NCBI GenBank assembly: GCA_020465985.1 | Contig: JAANYP010000413.1 | Coordinates: 276,300 to 340,299 of the forward strand | Direction: 5' to 3' | DNA from: Centrapalus pauciflorus | Taxonomy: Eukaryota > Streptophyta > Magnoliopsida > Asterales > Asteraceae | DNA length: 64,000 bases | Part shown: one piece after another, positions 22,325 through 33,260 of the stretch | Layout: the number at the start of each line of letters is the position of its first letter | Position numbering within the stretch: the first letter of the stretch is position 1 | Translations under genes and position numbers: made by a program | Notes under the pieces: generated by a model | Database searches by the model: none | Told to the model about the DNA's origin: nothing | What the model saw: only the letters and a program-made list of their open reading frames with translations

Positions 22325-25075
22325 ATGGACAACAGTGCTGCAAGATCCTCATACTATGACAATGGCTCAATGGGCAAACCTCCAAAGTTCAATCATCAGA
22401 ACTTTTCTGGTTGGAAGTGCAGAATGATGCTCTACTTAGAGAATCTGGATGTGCAACTACCAGAGATTGTAATGGAGGGTCCCTATGTGCCAACCTCTGT
22501 TACAACTATAACTCCTGCTGTTGAAGGAGTTGCTCCTGAAATCAGAACATTTGAGAAAGCAAAAGCTCAATGGTCTGATTAAGACAAAAGACTAGTGGCT
22601 CTTGATGCAAAGGCCAGAAACAACCTGGTCATCTCTCTACCTGATGATGTGTTCAAACAGGTTGAGAAGATGAAGACTGCAAAGGAGATGTGGGATACTT
22701 TGTGTACCGTCTATGATGGACCCACAATCACACTTGACAACAGGATTAATAATCTTGTTAGATAGTATGAACTCTTCTTTGCAAAACCAAAGGAGACTCT
22801 CACTGAAACCTACACCAGGTTTATTGCTCTTGTAAATGATCTCAAAGCTGTTGGGATCACCAAGGACAGCCTGATTTTGGTAAACAAATTCTTAGATGTC
22901 CTGCCTGAAGAATGGAATTATTTTTCTACAATTTTAAGGAATTCAGGTACCATCAGAAGTATGGATCTTGTTAACTTATATGGATCCTTACGGAATGATG
23001 AGCAGTAAAGGCAACAGAAGAGAAATGCCTTGGAAATATCTAAGAAAGGTGCAGCCTTTGTGGCCAGTGTGAGACAACCTGTAAATCAAGTGAGTGATGT
23101 GTTCACTCAACCTGATCAACAGGCTGATGATAAGGAGGAAATGTCTGATGAGGAAGACAATGCAGATATTGCTGAACTGGATGATGAGCAAATGATAGCC
23201 ATGCTTGTCAAAAGGTTCAACAAGAAAAGGTTTGGAACAAACATGTTGCAGGGAAGCTCAAATGCTGTTAAAAAGAAGGCATTTGATAAGACCAAAGCTG
23301 AGTGCTTTAAATGTGGCAAACATGGCCACATAACTGCTGACTGTGTGTCAAAAGCTGTTGGTCAGTCATCCAAACCACACAAGACAAATAGGGATGATGG
23401 CTATAGAGTTAAGTACCTTATGGCTATGGCTAAGCTGAGGAAGTTGGAAAACTCAGTGGTTTCCAATCGGCAAAAGGGACTTATGGCAGAGACTTGTGAC
23501 TGGGAGGAGTCTGATTCATCATCTGATGAAGAAGACAATCACTGTCTGATGGCCAACACTGATGTCCCATCAACAAGCAACTTCAAACAGGATCTGGCTG
23601 AAGCTGAAGCCTTTAGCAGCTTGGAGAACTGGAACCCTACAATGATGTATAAGGTACAAAAGTTTATGGATTACAGTTATGAAGAAAAAGTCAAAATGTT
23701 TGAATATATGCTTGTTGATCTGAAAGCTGCTGTTGAGAAGCATGCTATTTTATTATCTGAGATCTCTAAGCTTAAAACTGATATTGAAACAAAATCTAGT
23801 AAACTGGACAGTTTCCATAAGTTGGAAGTTGAGCTTGATGAATTAAAACACATCAATTCCATTTTACTGGAAGAAAAGAGAGAAACAGATATAAAACATG
23901 CTAAGCTTCAAAAGATAGTTGACTCTTGGTGCCAATCTGCACAAAAAGTCAGCCACTGCATAAGTCAGCAGATTCCTGCACAAATCCAAGCCTATCTTGG
24001 AGGGGATCTTGACACAGCAGCTTCCATTGTTGAGGTTAATAATTTAAAAGAAGACTTGTCCACTCTTGGTGAGCTTCCAAACACTTTTATTCAAAAAATG
24101 AATGGTAAATTAATCTCAACAACTAGGTTTGTCAGGCCTCAAAACACTGACAGCTCGTGTGAACCTAGCTCAAAAGCTGCTGATGAAATAAGTTTTCCAT
24201 CAAATAAGCTTGCTAAGTGCTCTGCTGATTCACACAAGCAAAAGAAAGGAAAGCATGTCCAAACTGCAGCTGTGGACACCAAACCTGTTGACAAAACAGG
24301 CATTGGGTCTAAAGCTGATGTAAAAAGGCATACTAATCCTTTTAATGCTGAACATTTTGAAAATAAGTTTTCAAAAGGTAAGCAGTCTGCCTTTAACAAG
24401 AGTAAGTCTCAGGTTGAAGGCAAACCTGCTGTGATTTCAAAAAAGTTTTCTAATCATAGTGGTAAACTGGTTTTAAATGAGAATAAGTCTTTCAAAACCA
24501 GAAATAATGATTATGTTGATAGGCAACATCAATCACATCTCAGGAAGGACAAAGGCAAAACCATTGCTCAGCCTGAGAGATCTGGGAATAAGTTTCCTAA
24601 ACCTATGGAAATTCAAAAACCAATTAAGCTTCCTATCTTTGACATCTGTCCTCCTAAAAAGAGGAAAGAAGAGACAGGCAAAGCTGTTGCTATTGAACTT
24701 TCCACTCAAGCTGTTGATTCATCAAATAGTAATAAGTTTGCTAAATCTACTGGTAAAATCAACAGAAATAACTCAGAATGTGGTTACGAAAGGTCTTCTT
24801 CCAAAAATGTTAAAAGAAGAAAATGTTATAAATGTGGAATGAAGACACATCTGGCCAAAGATTGTCCTGAAACTGAGGACATAAGGCCTGCTGACTCTGA
24901 TGGTTCCCTCACAGCTAACATAAACAGTGTTGGAAACATCTTAGTCAATGAAAGCGGTATCCAAACTGATACCATTCAAATAGGGAATATTAGTGTTGAT
25001 ATCACAAGTCCATCAACAAATGTTGATGAAGTAGGAGAACTCATCTCTGTGATGAGTTCCCCTAAAAATGACTAA
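22325..25075 (+). pseudogene. Element C gag, with three nonsense codons
   Basis: The ATG at 22325 starts MDNSAARSSYYDNGSMGKPP. Residues 15-230 form the copia gag domain. A zinc knuckle CFKCGKHGHITADC (C-x2-C-x4-H-x4-C) lies at about 23300-23345, then acidic and coiled-coil regions, and a second knuckle CYKCGMKTHLAKDC near 24825-24870. Stops at 22580 (TAA), 22763 (TAG) and 23006 (TAA) are the only lesions; the frame is otherwise open to TAA at 25073. Pol begins in another frame, overlapping by a few bases. Gag forms the particle and packages RNA. Confidence 0.9.
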
Positions 25076-25097
25076 TATTCTTCTTGTCACTCTGCAG
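25076..25097 (+). promoter_or_regulatory. Element C splice-acceptor-like site at the gag-pol junction
   Basis: After the gag stop (GACTAATA, branch-like) comes TTCTTCTTGTCACTCTGCAG, ending at 25097. Base 25098 is the first base of a codon in the pol frame. The best donor I found upstream, AAG/GTAAGC at 24377/24378, is in phase 1 and would not join in frame, so splicing is less well supported here than in B and E. Confidence 0.42.
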
Positions 25098-28000
25098 GAA
25101 AAACAACCATCCCAGGTTTGGTACTTGGACAGTGGCTGCTCAGGGCACATGACAGGTTGTAAGAACATGCTGAGTGATCTCAGGCCTGAAAAAGGGCCAA
25201 AAGTCACATTTGGTGACAATGTACAGGGATCCACTGAGGGATATGGAACTCTTAAAGCTGGTGCTGCAGTGTTCAAAAGAGTAGCCTATGTGGTTGGACT
25301 AAAACATAACCTTGTTAGCATAAGTCAACTGTGTGATGCTGGCTATAAGGTTAACTTTGATGAGCACCTGGGTTACATATTGGATCCCCATGGCAAAGTT
25401 GTGCTGTGTGCTCAACGAAAGAAAGGTGTATATGTTGTGGACATGCAATCTGCTGATCCCACAACTGAAACCTGTTTTCTTACAAGAACAAATGCAGACT
25501 TAAACTGGTTATGGCACAAAAGGCTGTCACACCTGAACTTCAAGAACATCAACAAACACTGTAAGAAAGAGTTGGTGACAGGTTTGCCTTCTATGACCTT
25601 TATTAAGGATAAACTCTGCACAGCTTGTGAAAAAGGCAAGCAGAGGAAATCATCATTTAAATCCAAACATAACTTTTCTACTGATAGTCCTCTCTTCTTA
25701 ATCCATATGGACGTGTTTGGACCTGTTAATGTCCAAAGTCTAGGAGGAAGAAGATAGACTCTAGTAATGGTTGATGAGTTCTCCAGGTACACATGGGTTA
25801 TCTTCTTGAAGAGCAAAGGAGAGGCTGCTAGAGAAATTATTGGATTTGTGAAAAAGATGGAAATGCTGAACTCTGCCCAAGTGAAGCAGCTTAGAAGTGA
25901 TCATGGTACTGAATTCAGAAACAGTACTCTTGAAGACTTCTGTGAAGAGAAAGGAATCACTCAAAACTTTTCAGCTGTAAGAACTCCACAGCAAAATGGA
26001 GTTGCTGAAAGGAGAAACAGAACTCTCATTGAAGCTGCTAAAACCATGTTGTGTGCATCTGGTTTACCTTCATCATTCTGGGCAGAAACTGTTAACACTG
26101 CCTGCTTCACCCAAAACAGATCCTTAGTGGTGAAAAGGTTCAACAAGACTCCCTATGAGCTGCTAAAAGGGAGGAAGCCAAATGTCAGTTACTTCCATGT
26201 GTTTGGTTGTCCCTGCTTCATTCTGAATCAAAGGGACCAACTGGCAAAGTTTGAACCAAAAGCTGATGAAGGTGTGTTTGTTGGCTACTCTGCTATCTCC
26301 AAAGCCTATAGAGTGTACAACAACAAAAGAAAGGTGATAGATGAATCTATCAATGTCACCTTTGAAGAGTCCAAGAATGCTTCCACCAAAGCTGTTCCTG
26401 AATCAGTTTCAGGAGAATTAAACTTTGATGATCTCATGCATTCAAACAGTGAAGAGGACTCAAAAGCTTCCACTACATCCAATATGGAACCTGTTAATCA
26501 TGATGGGCATGATGATGATTATGTTAATACACCCTGTGTGATTAAGTGTACTGACTTAATCACAACTGCATGTCCTGAACCTATCAATGCTGATATTCCT
26601 AGTTCCTCTGCTGATATGTTCAACAGTGGTCAGTCATGTTCAACAAGTGAGCAGGCTCAAGACAACAGTGTGTCTGAAAATCTTGAGAGCTGTTCAACAG
26701 GACCTGCTGAAGCTGCTGATAACTCAGGAGAATCCTCATTGAAGAATGATCCTAAGTGGATCAGATGTCACCCCAATGATCAAATAATTGGTGACATCAG
26801 TAAAGGGGTACAAACAAGGTGGGACAGCTTAGGGAACTTCTGTATGTTTCCTAGTTTTGTTTCACTAATGGAGCCAAAGAAAGTGGATGAAGCACTAAAA
26901 GATGCCAATTGGATCACTGCCATGCAAGAAGAACTCAATCAGTTTGAGAGAAACAAGGTATGGAAGCTGGTCCCTGCTCCTAAAGGTAAAACTATAATTG
27001 GCACTAAATGGGTTTTCAAGAATAAGATGGATGAGCAAGGTCATGTCATAAGAAATAAGGCATGACTGGTTGCTCAAGGTTATAGACTGGAGGAAGGAAT
27101 TGACTATGATGAGACATTTGCTCCTGTGGCCAGGCTAGAAGCAATTCGTTTGTATCTAGCCTATGCTGCTCATAAGAGCATTAAGGTATTTCAAATGGAT
27201 GTGAAGAGTGCATTTTTGAATGGGAAGCTGCAAGAAGAAGTTTACGTCAAGCAGCCTCCAGGTTTTGAAAATGAACAACATCCAGGTTTTGTCTATAAGT
27301 TGGACAAAGCTCTCTATGGTCTCAAACAAGCCCCTAGAGCCTGGTATGACACTCTTACTGAATTTCTTATGAGCAATGGGTATTCCAGAGGTAAAGTGGA
27401 TACCACACGATTCATAAAGAAGGTGAAATCTGATATTATGCTTGTTCAAATTTATGTGGATGATATAATATTTGGTTTCACAAATGAGCAGTTATGCAAG
27501 AATTTTTCATTACTCATGAAATCCAAATATGAAATGAGTATGATGGGAGAACTTACTTTCTTTTTAGGATTACAGGTTAAACAAACCACAACTGGAATTT
27601 TTATAAATCAAAGAAAGTATACCTTAGATCTCTTGAAAAAGTTTAAATTTGATCAAAGTTCTCCTATTAAAACCCCAATGGCAACCAATGTAAAATTGGA
27701 TGCTGATGCCAGTGGCAAAGCTGTTTCAGTAAATTCTTACAGAGGTATGATTGGGAGCTTGCTACATTTAACTGCTAGTAGACCTGATATTATGTTTACC
27801 ACCTGTTTGTGTGCTAGGTTCCAAGCTGATCCAAAGGAATCTCATCTAGCTGCTGTTAAAAGAATCTTCACATACCTGAAGGGCACATCAGGTTTGGGTC
27901 TTTGGTATCCCAAAGACTCAAGCCTTGAACTAACAGGTTATTCAGATTCTGATTTTGCAGGCTGTAGGCTAGATAGGAAAAGCACAACAGGTGGATGTCA

Positions 28001-28400
28001 CCTCCTTGGTGGTAAGTTGATAAGTTGGTGTAGCAAGAAGCAGAACTCAGTGTCTATTTCTACTGCTGAAGCTGAGTACATTGCTGCTGGAAACTGCTGT
28101 GGGCAGAATCTGTGGATGCAGCATCAGCTTGAAGACTATGGGCTTGTGTATAGGAAAACTCCTATTCTGTGTGATAACACAAGTGCCATAGCCATCTCCA
28201 ACAATCCGGTATTTCATTCAAGAACAAAGCATATTGAGGTTAGACATCACTTCATCAGGGATCACATTCAGAAAGGTAATGTGGAGGTAAGCTTTATTTC
28301 CACTAATGAACAACTTGCAGACATTTTCACCAAACCTCTTGATGAAACCAGGTTTAATTACCTTGTCAGTAAGTTGGGCATGTTAAACAAAAGTGACTAA
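25098..28400 (+). pseudogene. Element C pol: protease, integrase, reverse transcriptase, RNase H
   Basis: A single frame encodes the protease (WYLDSGCSGHMTG), HHCC integrase finger (LWHKRLSHLNF, then CTACEKGKQRK) and integrase core (LIHMDVFGP, LRSDHGTEFRN, QNGVAERRNRTL). The RT follows (KVWKLVPAPKGKTIIGTKWV, QMDVKSAFLNG, YVDD at 27453-27464), then RNase H (YSDSDFAGCRLDRKSTTGG, ISTAEAEYIAA, EQLADIFTKPLD). Catalytic residues are intact. Only two nonsense codons break it: TAG at 25755 in the integrase core and TGA at 27063 at the start of RT, each where an ordinary sense codon is expected. Length is about 1100 residues, normal for Sirevirus pol. Confidence 0.93.
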
Positions 28401-29089
28401 GTGTCCTCAAAGGTCTAAGACTTTGTATGTCTCACACTGCTCAAGTTTCTCAGAACAGCTTAGACAGAACAGGCTATGCATGTTCTGTACTTAGCCATTT
28501 TTCTGAAATCCTTGAACAGCTTGAACATACAACAGGCTGAACAAAAACAGTTTACTCGTCCAGCCTGCTCTGATGGTCCATTCTTCACTCTGCTCATTCC
28601 TTCACACCGATTTACAAGACATTGTCTTGTATCTTGATCAGCCATTGAACACAACCTGTTCCTACATGGCTGAACAGGTTGAGGGAACAGCTTGAAGAGT
28701 GACCAGCTTGTGATGACCCTACTCATCACAGGTTTAACCAACAGCTTAGACCAACAGTTTTTAGTTACCTTTCTTCACAATTAAGTTACTTAATTTCTGT
28801 TTTTATTTAACTTAATTACTGCGGATAATGTGGGTTACGTGTGTTAGTGATTAAAAAGGGCTCAAGTGGTCTGACAAACGGTCTGACATAGACAACCATT
28901 CCGTTTTCCATTAACGACCTTTTCAAATCAACCACCCAAATATTTCTCTCTCATACCCACTCACATTCAAATCCTATAAATACCTCATACTGTTTCATCT
29001 TCGTCTTCCTCACTACTACCATAAACCTCCTAAGAACCCTAAAAATCGACGAAGTGTCTTGTGCTTCTGCTACTCTAACTACTTCCAAA
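28401..29089 (+). other. Element C spacer between pol and ORF3, with repeated CAGCTTGAAC motifs and a TATA box
   Basis: The first half (28430-28760) is rich in CAGCTT, AACAGGTT and related CAGCTTGAAC motifs. The second half looks like a plant pol II promoter and leader: TATAAATA at 28975-28982, then a pyrimidine-rich stretch to the ORF3 ATG at 29090. No coding sequence is apparent. Confidence 0.6.
28975..28982 (+). promoter_or_regulatory. TATA box upstream of element C ORF3
   Basis: TATAAATA lies about 108 bp before the ORF3 ATG, followed by a CT-rich leader. The position and context fit an internal promoter for ORF3, but no transcript evidence is available. Confidence 0.4.
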
Positions 29090-31610
29090 ATGGCTCACAG
29101 TAACAATCCCTTTCTACCAGTATTTGTTGGTGATGATGTGCAGAAACACTCATCAGTCACCACAATGCTAACCCTCAAACCCACTAACTATATTGCCAAC
29201 CTCACAATCCCCAAAAACTATGTGGGGAAAGGTTATGACCAAATGGTGGAGTTTTTGACAGTTCATCCGTTGAACTACGCCATGACTGCTACTCATGGTG
29301 TCCTGTACCAGGAGATGGTATACGAGTTTTGGTACACTTGTGCCTACAACCCCAACACCAAAGTCATCAAAGAGACTATTCTCAATGGGACTCAGACCAT
29401 TGAGATCACTATTGATCTTCTCAGGGAGGTTCTTCATCTGCCAACTGCTGATTCATATGACATGCCTCAACCTGAGAATGACCAAATGGGAAATTTGCTA
29501 CGCTTCTGTGGTGTAGCAGAACCCAAAATTGGAGCTACGCTGTTCAGGAAGGATCTGTCTCCTACCTACAGTTTTCTCTTTGCCTCAGTGGTGATGTGCT
29601 TCAGCAGCAAAGTTAGTTCATTTGACCAACTGAGCCGTGATGAAATCCCAATAGTCCTACAACTGGTGGATGGGACTACAATGGAAATGGCTAAGTGGAT
29701 CTTCCTGAACTTGAGGAACCTGGTGCAGCAGGAGACAAGACCAGCTGCTGTTCGATACCCCAGGTTTCTGAGCCTCATCTTCAGGCACATTTGTGGTGAG
29801 CACTTGTACAATTCTCAACCTTTACTTCATATTGCTGCCTTCCCTGTAATAGGGAATAGAGTTTTCTACACTGCTGTTCTTCCAAATGAGCCTCCTCTGT
29901 CAAAACCAATGAGGAGGTTGTTAGGATTGGTGGAAGGACCCTCTGATGTGAGGGTGGATCCAGAAGTTGCTCCCAAGAGAAAATCCAAAGCCAGGTCCAA
30001 GCTTGTTAAACAGACCGTGGCAACCACTAAAGCTGGGCCTGTCCACAAGAAGGCCAAAACAGCTCAGTCTGAGCCTGCCTCCTTAGCCTCTGTGGCTGAG
30101 GGGGAGCAGGCTGCTCACCCTGGTTCATCTGTTGAACCTGAAGCCTTAGTGGCTGGTGCCTCTGTGGCACCTGAGACCAGGGAACAGGCCAACCCACCTG
30201 TTTCTGACCCAGTCTCTAAACCTGTCCAGTCTGAACCTCTCATCACCTCTCCACAATCACCCACTTCATCCATCCAATACCAACGCAAATCTCTAGCCAA
30301 AAAGAAACCAGCCCAAACAACCAGCTCCTCTGTTCCCTCCCAACAGGGTTCAGTTGTAAGAGAAGCCACCCCTGCTGCCTCTCGTATTTTGGGAGAAGGT
30401 TCAGCACAATTGGAGCCTGCTTCACTCCAACCTGAGTCCACCCAGAGTCAGCCTAGACCCTCTGGTTCCTCCCAACAGGAACTAGTTGTACAAACGGAGA
30501 TAGCCACCTCAACTATTCCAGCCTCCCAACAGGTTGAGAATATTGAAAGACAGGAGCCTTCTCCACTCCATACTGAGTCCACACTGTCCCCTCCTCAAAC
30601 TTTCTTACACCCTGAGTCTGCACGAGGTGCCCACGCTGCTGGTATAGACCAACCAGCAGATTAGCCTCAATCTTCTGTTCCCTATGATACAGCTGTTCAA
30701 CACCAAACAGCTGGTGAGGGACCAACAACACAAGCTGATGAACCTCAGGGAATATACCATCCCTTAGGAGAGGCTGACCGTTCTATGCAAACTCCATCAG
30801 TAAGTACTGCTGATGTTGAAATGCATATCCCATCTCCCCATGATGAGGTGCTCTTACACCAAGACACTGCAGAGGGAACACCCACTGGCCTTCATGAAGG
30901 TGTTGCAACACAAGCAGCAACTGAAAGGCCCCCAACATCAACCCCTTCTCCTGATGATGCAGCTACAGCCACTGCTGAGGGACCCTTTGACCCCTCCAAG
31001 CTGGGCCACATTACTTTTGCCCAGGCTATGGAGCTTCTCTCAAATGTTCCTCTTCCCTCTTCATCACATCCTCATACACCAGCCTCATCATCCTCTTCTC
31101 CATCAACCCAATCTAAATAGTCCACCCATACACCTCCATCTCCTAAAGAACTGCCTTTGAAGGATCAGCTTTCTCTGCTGACCAACAAAGTTGGTTCTTT
31201 AGAAACTTCTATGGCCTCTCTACCCTCTCTTATTTCAGACTCTGTGTCTGAACAGCTTAAGGGATTCTTTGATCTGTTCAAGGATTCCTTCCCTGCTACT
31301 CCACACACTGATAATTCTCCAAAGCTGCTTGCACTCACTGCACAGCTGCAAACTGTATCCACATCCCTCTCCTCAATTCTTTGACTACAACAGGACTCTG
31401 TGTCCTCAATGACAGCTATTTCTCAATAGCTGTCATCTCTCCTAACTTCTTGCAATTCTACACTTCCTGCTACTCTGGCCAGCTTGAACACACTCATTGG
31501 CTCCCTATCCAATTCTGCGTCATCAAACCTTGCTGATGTGCAAGATTCTCTAGAACTACATCTTGCACAGCTTCAAAGTTTGCTGTTCACAGCTTCTGAT
31601 AGGGAAAACA
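29090..31610 (+). pseudogene. Element C ORF3, N-terminal part (interrupted by element F)
   Basis: The ATG at 29090 (AAAATGGC context) starts MAHSNNPFLPVF. Residues about 30-290 form the ORF3 N domain with the Phe-Trp motif (LYQEMVYEFWYTCAYN) and a following LHLPTADSY segment, comparable to LHLQDATG in elements B and E. From residue about 300 the protein is Lys-rich and then Ser/Pro/Gln/Thr-rich and probably disordered. Stops occur at 30662 (TAG), 31118 (TAG), 31382 (TGA) and 31427 (TAG), all in one frame. Element F splits a codon at 31610; the frame resumes at 42785. No signal peptide or membrane helix is seen. Confidence 0.82.
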
Positions 31611-32832
31611 TGTTGGTGAAAAGTGTAAATTTTTCAAAGGAAAAAGTGGTTTTTCCATGGTTTTGGACCAAATATAATTATATATAATTGTGATATATAT
31701 AATGAATATTTTGTGGGTTTGTAGTCTCCTTGAAGAGAGGATTCCAACGATATAAAGAACGTCCAAAACGGAGCTAAGATGAATGAGATATCGATGCTCA
31801 AAGATTAGTGTTTGGAATGAAAGAAACATCTTCTAAGTGGGTGAAGAGAGTCCCACATAGGAAGGAAGATGAAACCAAAGTGGGTTTATAAGGAGGAGTG
31901 TTCAAAGCCATGGCAAGATTGTTTGTCGTTTTACTCCAATGCCTACCCGCGCGCAGGGGGGGGGGTGCAAATCTTGGACCTCGAAGGCTAAAATCCACTG
32001 AACTCGTGTACGCCATCACCTGCGGACACGAATGCAGCTCTGAAAATCAGCGCTCGTGCGAGACAACTTTTTTACTCCAGGTGAGAGTTGGACAGGCGTC
32101 ATGAAACCTGTTCTGGACAGAGTTTGCTCAAGCTGTCCGTGAGCAATCCTTGGACAGGCTTGAAGATCAGCGCTCAAGCTGTCCGCGGATGCTGAGCAGG
32201 CTTTGTCAAAGCTGTCCGGCGAGCAGGTTTCGTACCAGAAGTGATAATTAAATCAGCGGCTGACTGATTTAATGAGCTGTTACTATTTGGTTTCAACACA
32301 TAATTACTCATGATTAATTGACAATAAACCTTGTAATAATGGAATATTACAAAATGGTTTTTGTAATTAAAAAGATGATTAATTTTGTTGTTTCAACTCA
32401 AATTTCCTATAAAATAATAGGAGATTCAACACACCAAATTGCTTGAAACATTTCTGGAAACACTTGAGATATTTGAAAGGTTTTACACTTTAACGGCGAG
32501 ACGTTGCTGCTTCCAAGAACGAAGATCACTTTGAATTCACGTGTTTTTTCAGGCAAGTTGGTTACCTCCGGCAGTACACGCTGCTTTGGCTGTTGTACCC
32601 TGGGAAATAGACTTCGAATCAGTTTTAAGGGAATCATGTCAAACACGAGACTCAGCCTTTATTTTCCGTATTGTAATTTACTTTTCGTATTTTTATTTCT
32701 TTTATTTCTTTTATTTGTAATTTTAATTTTCGTACTTTATTTATTTCCGTGTATTGTAATTTTATTTCTGAATTGTAGTTCGTAACACATTTCTTACATT
32801 TTATAATTGGTATCGGGCACACTATTCCTACA
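31611..32832 (+). repeat. Element F 5' LTR (1222 bp)
   Basis: It starts TGTTGGTGAAAAGTG and ends CTATTCCTACA. A TATAAAATA box lies at 32408-32416. U3 has GC-rich CAAGCTGTCC repeats (32130-32220). A PBS-like TTGGTATCGGGCAC lies at about 32806-32819, inside the repeat rather than after it. Confidence 0.93.
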
Positions 32833-33260
32833 ATCTTAAAACAGATTTTACAACCACGATACCGGTTAAAAAGTTAGGAATTTTTGAGAAATTGTGTCTT
32901 CGATTCAAACAATTTTTGTCTCGGAGTTAAATTTCTACACTTTTGTTTCGATTTAAACAAGTTTTATTTCGGAACAAGTTGTGTTTTCCAGATTTATATA
33001 ATCTTTTTGTCTTGATTCAAACAAGTTTTGTTTTCAAGACGAATTTGATTTGTTACAACAGCATCTTCGTTGGTGTTTTTTGAACGGATGATTCACGAAC
33101 ATTTTCGTTGTTAAAATAAAGGTTTTTTTAAGAAGTTCTATAATTATTTGGACGGTTTATTTAAATAATTATTTTTAAAACCGTGTTGATTAAACGGTCG
33201 ATTTAATTCAACAATTGAAATAATAATCATAAATTTTTTGTGATTTTTTCAGATTTTCAT
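32833..33260 (+). other. Element F untranslated leader
   Basis: An AT-rich stretch between the LTR and the gag ATG at 33261. It contains several TTTTGTTTCGATT/TTTCGGA-like repeats (32890-33060) and ends TTTTTTCAG just before the ATG. No standard PBS follows the LTR. Confidence 0.7.

Noticed and set aside
32081..33252. Leader intron in element F (CAG/GTGAGA at 32081 to TTTTTTCAG at 33252)
   Set aside because: The donor lies upstream of the TATA box at 32408, so it would not be in an LTR-initiated transcript.
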